A stretch of 26,003 nucleotides of DNA from the NCBI GenBank assembly GCA_004335835.1, contig RWJK01000403.1:383-26385 (forward strand). Direction: 5' to 3'. The translations under genes and the position numbers were made by a program. Every line of letters begins with the position of its first letter. Within the stretch, counting starts at the first letter, position 1. Below are positions 10,723 to 21,922 of the stretch, one piece after another. Under the pieces are notes generated by a model. It did not search any database. It was not told where the DNA came from and saw only the letters and a program-made list of their open reading frames with translations. This DNA is from Scenedesmus sp. ARA3 (Eukaryota; Chlorophyta; Chlorophyceae; Sphaeropleales; Scenedesmaceae).

Positions 10723-11375
10723 ATGGTGGCTGGGGATGGGGTTGGAGAGGCAGGATGGTGAATGGCCTGCAGTAGTGCGTTCAGGTTCATGCATGATGCG
10801 TAGCCTGGTACCAGCAGAGAGTTGCCAACGCTACTGATGGGTGACGTCAAGATTCTTTCTTCGCAGCAGTTTTGGGACAGGAGCAGAGGTTAAAGACCCA
10901 TCAACCTGCTGATATTTTACACTCTTTCGTTATCGTTTGTGGCACGCGGACTAAGTGGTACGGCTGAGCAAGAAGCAGCTGCGCTGGACTGGGCCGTTGC
11001 ATGTGACTGTCCAGGTGTGTGGCCCAGTCGAGCGACACACTGTAACAAGGCCAGCATTACTGCAGCTTATAGTGGATGTCACATCAGCTGCTAGTTTGTG
11101 CCCTACTGCAGTGCTGCACCACGCAGCACTGCAACAGCACCAAGGCCAGCAACAAAGAGGTCAGCTTGATGTTGGCCCACCGGCAAGGGAGGGCCTTTGT
11201 ACAAACCACAGCACGTGATGTTTACACACATCCCGCCTTTGTACCTCGCACATGTGTCGTGTGCATCACAGCATCACAGCCGTCACCAAGACCTCAAAAG
11301 CCAGGAGGCGTTCACTTCATTGCTTTGTGTGCTTCCTGCCACTCTTTGAACTGTAGCCGCATGGTCTGCTCAGCA
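10404..11375. other. Tail-to-tail interval, probable 3' UTRs
   Basis: This lies between the stops of the rightward DUF3007 gene and the leftward malonyl-CoA decarboxylase gene. The left part holds decayed copies of the DUF3007 coding tail. A TGTAA word at 11041-11045 on the plus strand and one at 11226-11222 on the minus strand are candidate poly(A) signals for the two genes. No other gene is recognised. Confidence 0.5.
11222..11226 (-). terminator. Candidate TGTAA poly(A) signal of the malonyl-CoA decarboxylase gene
   Basis: TGTAA on the minus strand lies about 150 bases beyond the stop codon at 11376. TGTAA is the usual green-algal poly(A) signal. A five-base word also occurs by chance, so this rests on position only. 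Confidence 0.4.
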
Positions 11376-12861
11376 TCAGTCCAGCAGCCGCCTCAGCTCC
11401 GCTGCTGCTGCGATGCGCTGGTCCACCAGGTAGGCCCGGTTGTTGGCAGTCACGTCAGCCAGCACGTACTTGTAGTTCACCATCAGCCCGCAGCTGCGCT
11501 CCAGGCCCGCAGCACTCAAGTCAGCCCTGCACATTGCCACACACAGCAGCAGCAGCAGCAGAAGCAGCAGCAAAGAACACGTCACCCATGTGCTCCCTTT
11601 GCACACAGGGTACCTCATCGCCCCGTGGCGTCACTGATGACATCGCGGGCCCAAGGACCTCTGCCCCACTGCCGTGGCATCAGCTGCCACCCTGCACAGC
11701 CCACCCTGACATGGCCAGCCCACCGCCAGGCCAAGGTACTGTTAACAGGTGCGCACCGTGTGTTGATGCGCCACAGCCAGGCGCCGTTCTTGAGGTGGAA
11801 GTGCTGCACAGGGTCCAGCGCCCAGCCGCGCCGCGTCTCAGCCAGCAGGTAGCGCCCACACAGCCGCAGCAGCACCGGCTGCAGCGCAGCCTGACCCGCC
11901 TCGGGCAGCTGCAGCCAGGCGTTGGCCTGCACCAGCTGCAGCAGCGCCTCTCCGGCTGCGGCACTGCTGCTGCTGCTGCTGCTGCTGCTGACAGCGCCGC
12001 TTGTGCTAGTGCTGCTGCCCGAGACTGACTGCGCCTGCTGCTGCTGTATCAGCTGCGCATGGAGGCGTGTCACTGTGTCCGCCTCATGAGGCTTCAGCAG
12101 CTGCAGCTCCTGCCCAGCGCTATTGCTGGCGGCACCACTGCTGCCGCCTGCTGCTGCTGCTGCTTGCAGCTTTGTGATGAGCCACGCCCTGAAGCCGGGT
12201 ATAGGCGACAGCGTGACCAGGTGCTGCAGCTGCGGCAGCTCAGCCAGCAGCTGCTGCGCAGCTTTCTTGATCAGGAAGTTCCCAAGGTCCACACCTGACA
12301 GCCCAGGCTGGCCCGAGGAGATGGAGTAGAAGCACGCCACACTGCCAGGGCCACTGCTGCTGTTATCAAGACCAGCTGTAGCAGCAGCAGCAGCAGCAGG
12401 CCCTGGAACTCCGGCTGAACCATGCTCAGCTGCCAAAAGCGCTGCTTTACCACCGCTGCGTCCTGCATTGGCAGATTCTGCTGGCACAGCAGCTTGATGC
12501 TGCAGAAGGCGTGCATCTGCGCTGCTGCTGCTGCCGCTGCTGATGCCGGATACATGCTGGTGTGCTGCCAGCACGTCGTCCATGCTGGCAGGGATGCTGC
12601 CCAGTATGGCTGTGTGCAGCACCACCAGCGGCTCACGCGGCATGCTGGGGTGCAGGAAGGCAAACACACGCCTGGCAGCAAGTGCAGCCAAACATGACAC
12701 AGCCAGAAGCAAGCACTGCGTCAGCCAGTGCCCCTCCCAGTCCCATGAACTGCGGGCAACTGCTGAGGTTATTGACAAGCACTGCAGACAGAGCACCAGG
12801 GTTGAGATCATGTCATGCCAGCATGAAGATTGCTGGCCTTGGTGGTGCCTGTGCTCAGCTT

Positions 12862-12892
<31 letters not shown>

Positions 12893-13720
12893 GCCTCACC
12901 TGTCAGACTGCTGCAGGCGCCGCTTGAGCTGCCCCAGGTGCTGCATGCGGTGCACCGCCTCAGCAGCCATCACACGCTCCTGCACGCACAAACACAGGCA
13001 CAACGTTACATGCATTGTACGTTGCATGGTTGCATTGTCACTGCTGTTGAACAGGCAGCCATCATGCGCTCCTGCAGGCAGCCTTCCAGGCAGCACACAG
13101 CACAGCACACGGCGCGGCACCAACACGTGGCCTGGTGAACACCAGCAGGCTTTCAGCAGGCTAGCAACTCATCCATGGAAACATACGATGCATGTGACAT
13201 GTGTGTCAGTGCCTGAGTTGCAGCTGTGTGCTGCCGGCAGCCCTCCTCACCAGCAGCTGGCCAGGGGTGTCCTCCCATGTGATGCGCTGCAGCTGCAGCA
13301 GGCCCACACTGAACCAGCGCGCCAGCGCAGACCTGCAGCGTGCATGACGATGCATCAAGCGAATGAGGCTCTTGTTCAGGTACAATGCCTGTTGCTGCTG
13401 CTGCTGCCGCTGCTGTCACAGTTTAGTTGGTGCTGTTACTAAGCTGCTGCTTCAGTACGGCGAACCAAACAATGCAACAAAGCAACACACCTGCAGCTCC
13501 GGACTACAGACGCCCGTACATGGCCCAAAACAAGCATCTCAACATTGCAACCGCTGCATCACCACAGTAACTTCAAGTGACCGCTGCTGCTGCTGATGCT
13601 GCTGGCTGGCCGCACCGTAGGTCCTGGCTGAGTGCCCTGAGTGCAGCAGCCTGGGGCAGCCCCGGCTGCTCCCTCAGCAGCTGCAGCAGGTCGGAGCGCA
13701 GCCGCACCAGGAAGGCAATG

Positions 13721-13757
<37 letters not shown>

Positions 13758-14148
13758 CAGGCAGGGCAGAGGAGCATCTGCAGACTGGCCAGGACAGGCA
13801 GGGCAGCCCTGCTTGTGCACTGCTGACCAAACAACGACAATGCTTATAGAAGGCGGGCCTGGTGATGCCTTGCTTTAGCCCACCAAGTAGACGCAGTGCT
13901 TTGATGCAACCGCATGGCGCTAGTGACACAGGGTTGCAAGGTTTGTCGACAACACACTGCCCTGTGGAAGCATGGACATACTAGCACATCACCAGCACCT
14001 GTGCGAAGCGCAGCAATTGTGCAATGCTGCAGCCCCTTGAGCGCACCTGCCTTGTGCTGGCTGACAGGCAGCAGCAGCTGCATGTACAGAGGCTGTGCTG
14101 CTGCTGTGAGGCGGTCTGCGAGGCGATACAGCAGCTCAGGGCTGGCTG

Positions 14149-14192
<44 letters not shown>

Positions 14193-15496
14193 GCAGCAGA
14201 AGCAGCACGGCGGCTGTGGGTAACGATGCATATGGCCACGATTCACATGTACGGTGTCAGCACCAAGGCAACAGCCCAGTCTGACAGCCTGCACGCACTG
14301 TGCAGCCAGCGGTTGAGCTCCTGCTGTTTACCCGGCTACGTGCTGAATGCTGCTCACCGTTTTGTGCTTGGCCCTTGTCCTGCCACAGCTGCACTGCTGC
14401 ATCCACGGCTGCACCTGCGGCATATGCAACAACGCTTTCAAGCCTGAGAATGTTTACTGGACACCTTTCAGGTGTATGTTTGCTTGCAACACAAGCACTT
14501 TGCTTTGTTTTGATGTCAGAAGCAGTGACAATGTGCATCGCCGCATCTTCTGCTACATTCAACAGCACTGCCTGCATGGTATGCACCATGCACCCTCCAT
14601 TAAGCAGCTGCTGCAGCACTGAGCAGCTGCGCACCCTGCACTCCAAACTCCCTCGCCAGCAGAGTGAAGAAGGTCAGCTGCTGCTGCGGCCCAGCCAGGC
14701 TGCTGTACACAGCCATGAACACCTCCGTCACCTGCAGCGCATGCCACACACCCAGCAAATGCATCACGCAAGCACGTCACACATGTATCCTGCTGATGCA
14801 CTAACTGTTGTGTAGTTGAACACAGCAGTGCTGTACAGTAGTGGCTGTGCTGTGTCCAGCTCCTGTGGCGCATGATGCGTCAACTGCACCAGTGCATCAG
14901 CTCGGTCAGGAGCAGCGCTGCCACACACAGCGCAGAGCAGAAGGCGCCTTGCCAACCGTCTTTCCTGCAACTCTAGAAACAGGAGGAGCCTTGCAGCGGC
15001 GGCAGAGCTGCTGCTGCAGCAGCTGCTGCTCACGCCCTGCCAGCAGGCTGCAGCAGTGTCCTGACCTGGCATTGGCAATGCACCGAACAATGCACATTGT
15101 GCAGCGCACATACCATGCAGCTGATGGTGCAATACAATGTAGCAATTCTTTTGTTGTTGGCAGTGATGACCTTATTGCCACATGCCTACGTGCTGCAGCA
15201 GGCGACACGCGCACCTGGTCGGGCACAACTGCTGCAGCACCCTCCGTTTTGTACACATGGATGGCATCCTTGAGCAGCTGCCGCAAGTCGTTTGTTTCCA
15301 AAGTAGGTTGTCTGGACTGTTCCTCAGTGTTCACGTTGGAAAGAATGTCTTGCCACTTTCGGATCAAGCCCACAGATGTAGTGTACTGCTGCTGTTGTTG
15401 ATGCCAATGAGTCCTGCCGCTGCACCACACCGTGGCCGACTCTCGAGTTCGTAAGTAAGCAGTGGTTACACGTATGATGCCCCCCCTCAGACGCAT
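11376..15496 (-). CDS. MCD: Malonyl-CoA decarboxylase
   Basis: Converts malonyl-CoA to acetyl-CoA and CO2. Nine exons join in phase to 622 residues: 15496-15215, 14731-14635, 14414-14358, 14145-14047, 13721-13616, 13332-13251, 12979-12900, 12671-11757, 11526-11376. Recognised blocks in order: FFTLLAREFGV (about 115-125), AFLVRLRSDLL (about 181-191), RWFSVGLLQLQRITWEDTP (about 219-237), then AEAVHRM with LKRRLQQSDRRVFAFLHPSMP and EPLVVLHTAIL, ACFYSISSGQPGLSGVDLGNF, LSPIPGF with Ser423, LCGRYLL, FHLKNGAWLWRIN with His560, and CGLMVNYKYVL. Ser423 and His560 correspond to the Ser-His pair I recall as catalytic in the human enzyme. The N-terminus (MRLRGGIIRVTTAYLRTR) is basic and free of acidic residues up to Glu19, like a mitochondrial presequence. 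The C-terminus RRLLD lacks the peroxisomal SKL of animal MCD. Low-complexity inserts at about 303-378 and 436-507 lengthen it beyond about 490 residues. I chose the first ATG of the open first exon. Confidence 0.95.
12963..13080 (-). repeat. 26-bp exon-start echo in a malonyl-CoA decarboxylase intron
   Basis: The acceptor and first bases of the exon beginning at 12979 (GCAG then GAGCGTGTGATGGCTGC) are matched at about 13055-13080 in the upstream intron. Three mismatches occur over 26 bases and the offset is 92 bp. The copy keeps its CAG acceptor. Confidence 0.8.
13726..13757 (-). repeat. CTG run directly before a 3' splice site
   Basis: About ten CTG triplets on the transcribed sense (CAG on the plus strand) end at the CCAG acceptor of the malonyl-CoA decarboxylase exon that starts at 13721. 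Similar runs precede the acceptors at 14145 and 11526 in the same gene, 4665 and 5087 in the Sec14 gene, 10227 in the DUF3007 gene, and 17630 and 18217 in the secreted-protein gene. Confidence 0.85.
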
Positions 15497-16199
15497 ATTA
15501 TGGCCCCTGATGAACGATCACGGAACCATTACGGTTTGCAGGTCATGCTGCTGCTGCGCAAGGAATCTTGATCACCGACAGAGCAAGCAGCAGAAGACCA
15601 GGCAACGTTTTTGTGCATTCACTTCGTTCTGTCATGCGCCGGCGTTGTGTGAGCCTTCGTGGCCTATCCATCAAGGGCGTGTGACTGGAGTTCAAACCCT
15701 GCCGCTATGTTTTTCCTCGATTGGCCCACAAGCTCGCTCACAGAGGTGATTACTCAGTTGGACCATATATAATCTCAATTTTTGCCCTATTTGGTGCGTA
15801 CACGTCGTACGTAGTGAGAGGTTTACTACTGTAGTGCTGGCTACGGCTGGCTGATGTGCAGCAGTCCCACTATCAGAGCCGGCGTGAACTGAAAATCCAC
15901 AGTTACACATCTTTTCTACTGGTATCTGAGACTTGTGAACGCCGACAGTGACATGGACTGTGGACACGGCACTTGGATCCTCACGTCGCGACGGTTACTG
16001 CTGACGTGTGCACAGCATCTGTCTCTGCTGAGCAGCAACGTACGTGCATGAACCTTTCTTTGCGAATTCTGAGTCTTTTGGTTTCGTGATTGCTCGAAGT
16101 TGATGCAGCGCTCAGGCGCGCATGTTTACCGCGCTGTGATGGGGACACAACGTTTGGCGCCAATGGACAAGATGTAGGCATAATTGTACCATATTCGCT
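15497..16199. promoter_or_regulatory. Divergent intergenic region, MCD / secreted-protein gene
   Basis: About 700 bp separates the two start codons, which face away from each other. TATATAA at 15766-15772 is the clearest TATA-like element. It is 270 bases from the MCD ATG and 430 from the ATG at 16200, so long 5' UTRs or other core elements would be needed. A T-loop-like GAGTTCAAACC near 15689 was checked and is not part of a tRNA. Confidence 0.45.
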
Positions 16200-18172
16200 A
16201 TGGTAAGTGCGTTTGAAGAGCACGGTTGGGTTGGCGCTGTGCCAGTCCAGCGGCCAACACCAACGATGCTGGCCAGCAGCTGCAGCTGCTTCAGAAAGCT
16301 GTACAAAGCCATGCCAGATGCAGTCCGTGTTGCACCTGCCATTCTGACACCCCACAGAGTGCCAACAGCATTTGCAAAGCCTTTCTGGCACTGCAACTGG
16401 TGCTGTGTTTCCTATCATGGCACACAGCTGTGGGCCTGCCTGCAGCGTGCTCTGTGCTGGAGCCAGTGCAGTGCCCCCAGAGGTGAGGCGGCTGCAGCAG
16501 CAGGCAGCTGCAAAATATGCTGCAGCATCTTGCTGACATACATCACATTAAATAGAATATGTAGTGGGCATGTAGTGCACACCAGCTCTGAGCGGTTTCA
16601 CTGATAAGTCATAACCCGGCTTCTAAGGCTGCTGCTGAAGGGGTGATGCTGTGTTTGCTGTACCAGGCCTGTTGCGCCAGGCATCCCGCCAGTGCCCAAG
16701 CCTCCAGCCGAGACACCGGAGCAGCAGGCTGCCATCATTGCACGCCTGCAGGAAATGCTGGCAGCAGACAATGCACTCCTAGGCAGAGCGAACAGCAGCG
16801 GCGTCTTGTGCATGCAGCAACCGTTGCAGGAGAGCAGCAGGGCATCGACAGCAGCCTGCAGCAGCCTCCCAGCAGGACAGCTGGCACCAACACAACTGCA
16901 GTGTACAATGGCCCCAGAAGTCAGGTCAACCGCACCCTGACCTTCCTGAACAGCTCTCGCATTGCTGCTGGTGTTGACGTGGCCAGGGCAGGCACGCTGA
17001 GCTGGGTGTCATCGCCCTGCATGCCACCACCCTACACGGACGAGAACCTGGTGTCAGACTGGGACCAGGCGAGGGGCACGTGGCAGCATCATGCTGTGGC
17101 AGCATCATGCTGTGGCAGCATGATGCTGTGGCAGCATGATGCTGTGGCAGCCGTGGCAGCCGTGCAGTGTATGTAGGCACTGGGCTTGTTGCAGCAGCAA
17201 GCTTGAGTGTAGCTCCAGGCATGCGCCAGCAGCTGTTGAGCACGGTGCCAGCCATGTCTGGACCATGACGTCTGCAAACTGCTCGTGCTTGTGCTGCCGC
17301 TGCATCATGCTGACATTTGCTGCCACACAACTGCTGCCATCCTGCTGCTGTGCCTCACAGGGTCGCCTCATCCAGCAGTCCTACTATGGTGAGCGAGGCT
17401 GCTGCAAATCAAACAGCGCAGCTGAGCAGCCCCGAATTGTGCATCAATGACAAGCATCACAACAAACGAAATGACTTACTGCGCAACTGTGCGCACTGTA
17501 ACGCATGCGCGGTGCATGCGCGGTGGTGATGCTGTTCCATGCGGCTGTTAGAGCAACGGAATGACGTCACAACATGTGCTCAGCTGCTGCAGCTGCTGCT
17601 GCTGCTGCTGCTGCTGCCGCTGCCTGCAGGGTGTCCTGATGGCTCGTGCTGGGTGGGACACCCATGGTTGAGGACGACCATGGATAAGGGCAGCAGGCGC
17701 ATTGCTTGTCAAGTGCAACTGTCCTTACAGCTGTCAAGTGCAACCCCTTGCAATATACCACACGCAGCCAACAGCCGGTTCCGTATGCGTGCTAGAAGAC
17801 CTTGGCAAAGCGGCCATGTGCAAGTATGTCATGCTGTGCATGATGGCCAGAATCAGTGAATGCCGCTGTTTCTTGCTGCATTGGAACAGGTGTGGAACCC
17901 TGTGCAAGGAGGCTCCTGGGAGAACAAGGGCAGCACAACAACCAAGGCTGAGCTCACGCAGGGCCAGCGCATCTACACGGAGGGCTACCCAAGGTGTGTG
18001 CACAGCGGATTATGCGGTGTGCTGTGCACACGTACGCTACGGCGCGCCTGACTCGCCAGCATGGTGCAGGCGCATCCAGGTCGTGCTGTTGCCGTGTGAA
18101 TGACCGAAATACCCTGCAACCCAAGCTAACTTGTTGAGTACTCTTCTGCTGACGCATGGTGGCTGAGGTACG

Positions 18173-18212
<40 letters not shown>

Positions 18213-18840
18213 ACAGGAACTGGGCCAGCCAGGAGCTCCGGCCTGAGATTGTCTTTGGCAGCGAGTACACGCTTGGCGCTGATGGCAACCACATTGTCGC
18301 ACACTACACAGCAGCATACAATGCGACATCACGCACCCCATCCTGGACCAAGAAGTGCCTGCTGTGTTTGTGCGACGCCCGTTCAGTGTGCTGGCCAGAC
18401 ATGAAGGCGAGCAGCCCTGGACAATGGATGAGAATGTAACATACACCTTCCCAGGGGCCAGCAATGCATATGGGAGCTTCACTGAGAGCTGGGTGGCTTG
18501 GCTGGACCCAGAAACAGGCACAGGCATTGGAGTGTACCAGCCACAGGCGACCTTCTTCACAGCCTACAGGGTGCCAGCAACCACAGAGGCATCCGACATG
18601 CCCTGGCATACTTCCTACAGCGCCCTGCTGGTGCGTGCACAGTTCTACCCAGGCATGCCTATGTTTGAGTATGATGCTTATATTGCTGTCGGCCGGCTGA
18701 GTGCCATTCGTGCCACTTTTGAAAAAATCCATGCGTCCTTGGCACACGCAGGCAAGGCGGCAGCAGCTGCAACGCCATTGCAACATGGTGAAGGGGTGCA
18801 GCCAATGGCCGGCAACCGCATCTCCCCCACACAGCACTGA
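16200..18840 (+). CDS. Secreted protein of an uncharacterised GRLIQQSYYG/WNPVQGG family, one frameshift
   Basis: Exons 16200-16202 (only the ATG), 16358-16482, 16681-17068, 17361-17388, 17630-17652, 17890-17993 and 18217-18840 join in phase. The second exon gives a clear signal peptide (SANSICKAFLALQLVLCFLSW, Ala/Gly, then LPAAC). Conserved-looking blocks follow: VNRTLTFLNSSRIAAGVDVARAG, NLVSDWDQ then GRLIQQSYYG, CPDGSCW, WNPVQGGSW, EGYPRNWASQELRPE, DQEVPAVFV, FTESWVAWLDPETGTGIGVY, and MFEYDAYIAVG. I recall similar blocks in uncharacterised bacterial proteins but no named function; a carbohydrate-related role is only a guess. The third intron starts with GC instead of GT. Within the last exon the frame shifts by one base near 18322-18325 (...YNA then DITHPILDQEVP), so this copy has a sequence error or is damaged. 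Restoring one base would give about 431 residues. Confidence 0.72.
17080..17161 (+). repeat. 16-bp minisatellite with self-complementary halves, in an intron
   Basis: GTGGCAGCATCATGCT occurs twice at 17080-17111, then GTGGCAGCATGATGCT twice at 17112-17143, then GTGGCAGCC twice. AGCATCATGCT and AGCATGATGCT are exact reverse complements, so the first pair can fold onto the second pair. The array starts 12 bases after the GC donor of the secreted-protein gene's third intron. Confidence 0.95.
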
Positions 18841-20643
18841 ATCTGCTGCTCTGTTGTTGTTGCAAGCAGAAGCCGCTTCTGGCAGAAGCACGCAGGTTGT
18901 ATGAATGCATACATCATGCTGGCTGCAGCAGCAGTCATCCAATATTGAAGCATGTTCATCATCCCAGCCAAGGCATTCTGTGTTGCCCTGATTGAGGCTG
19001 CCTTGCTGGCCACAGAGCAGCCGTTGCATGGTGGCCTTGATTTATTGGAGCCCCTGCACTACTGCAGCCCAGTGCTATGCAGTGCTGTAGACAAGGCTTG
19101 GCTGCAAGTTGCACGTGAAAAAAATTGCACGTGGGAGTTGAACAGTAACTGGCATGATGCCATCCAGTGGGGCATGGCACGGATACACAGACATGCATTG
19201 TTGGGCTAGCAGCCACCTATGTCAGAAGGTTGCGTTGAAACATCATTGTGGGTGTGGAGTGTTGAAAGCAGATGTCGACAGAATTGGTGCATTTGGATGC
19301 ACGATGCAAGCAGGTTCAGCCTGGATGTGCCTGATCATTATGAGGAAGCACAAGCATCATCAACAGTGTTCCACTACCTGAAGCCTGTGAGCTGGAGCCT
19401 GAACACAGCTGCTGCTTGTGTTGCTTGTGCTGCACATCATGTGCACACACACGGTGTGTGTGGGTCATCATTCAATGATGGCGATGCTTTCGATGTAGCG
19501 GCTAGCTAGTATCAAGCGCCGCGCACTAGTATGCTGCTGCACGAGCGCCTTGCATGTCTGGCTTTATAGTCTTGTAATGCTTGACCAGCCCTGCCATGCG
19601 GGCAGGACCCATCAGCATGTCACCTGACATGCACTACAGCAGATCATGATAATCATGATGAAGGACATGATGGCGCTCTTGCTGTTACTTGATTTCTTTG
19701 ACGATGATGATGTTATACGTCAGAGAACAATTCAAAACGCTTGAAGTGCTTGAGCCGGCACGTCGTCTGCTGTTGTTACAAAGCACCCCTTGCTTGAAGA
19801 CAACTGCACAGCATGGCTGCTTCAGGTGAACAGGTCAAAACGCAGTCTACTGAACTGCGAATGAGTCGCATATGTGGATGAGGTTTAGACTTCGTGCCGC
19901 CACCTTGAACGACTGCACGCCATGAAGCAGTAAGAAACCTCTACACAAGAGCAGGCAGCACGTGCTACGTACTACGTCATACGTGCTACCAGGTACTACA
20001 GTGGTACTGTGGCAAACAAGTAACACAGAGGTACGTGCCGCACATGACACCACAGCCTGCCCTGTCAGCTACTTGCCAGGGAGGGCAAGGCGAGATACCT
20101 TGCTCAAAACAACGCGTCTGACAGGTAAGCAAAGTAAAGGTTGCTGACGCACACACATACTTGCAGTGTATGCGCCTGCAACTCGAACCTAGGTCCACCT
20201 GATGCAAAACATTGTGTGCATGCTCTTGTATGGTGAGTGATACACAGAGCAGTACACTGATGTACATTTGTCACACAGCCATGCAAAACACGCACACCAC
20301 AGAAATGCAGACCTCCTGCTGTGCTCAGACTACAACTCAGCACCCCAGGCACACCTCACGCCTGAAACCTGGCTGTTGCTACACATAAGCCAACACAAAG
20401 CCATGTCTGCCCTAGCGGTGCCTCTGCACGGCCTGCCGGCGCTGCCTACAGCAACTACACCAGGTTTCCTGCCTAAGCTATATGAACGCATGCTGCTAGC
20501 CAACTGAACACCGCAGCAGCCACAGCAATCTATAGTCTCCAAAATTGGTCCGTCTTCTACAACGTCATGCCGGTTGCATGCTGCCATGCCATGCGGAGCA
20601 GCTGCTGAGCTTGCCCTGTAGCCGCTGCTGCTGCTGCTGCTGC
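18841..20643. other. Tail-to-tail interval with hairpins, no gene recognised
   Basis: This lies between the stops of the rightward secreted-protein gene and the leftward E2 gene. The first 700 bases are probably 3' UTR, ending near TGTAA at 19573-19577. Short perfect inverted repeats follow, for example GCATGTCA-CC-TGACATGC at 19615-19632. The open frames in it (for example 18952-19209) show no family features. Confidence 0.5.
19573..19577 (+). terminator. Candidate TGTAA poly(A) signal of the secreted-protein gene
   Basis: TGTAA lies about 730 bases after the stop at 18840, within the range of long green-algal 3' UTRs. Small hairpins follow at 19591-19605 and 19615-19632. The assignment rests on position and motif only. 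Confidence 0.35.

Positions 20644-21922
<1,279 letters not shown>

Noticed and set aside
13559..13929. Hydrophobic poly-Leu frame as a membrane protein
   Set aside because: The Leu run is the CTG tract before the MCD acceptor at 13721; only the part after it is coding.
15676..15710. GAGTTCAAACC as a tRNA T-loop/B box
   Set aside because: The flanking bases do not pair as a T stem, and no A box, anticodon arm or acceptor stem can be placed around it.
17640..17670. Ending the fifth exon of the secreted-protein gene after HPW (near 17665)
   Set aside because: The only GT there leaves a phase that does not match the next exon; the donor GTGGGA at 17653 does match, though a longer HPW form would look more family-like.
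18952..19209. Open frame MFIIPAKAFCVALIEAALL as a small membrane protein
   Set aside because: No family signature, and it lies where the 3' UTR of the secreted-protein gene is expected.
20170..20200. Minus-strand GGTTCGAG as a tRNA B box
   Set aside because: No matching T stem, D arm or acceptor stem within tRNA distance.
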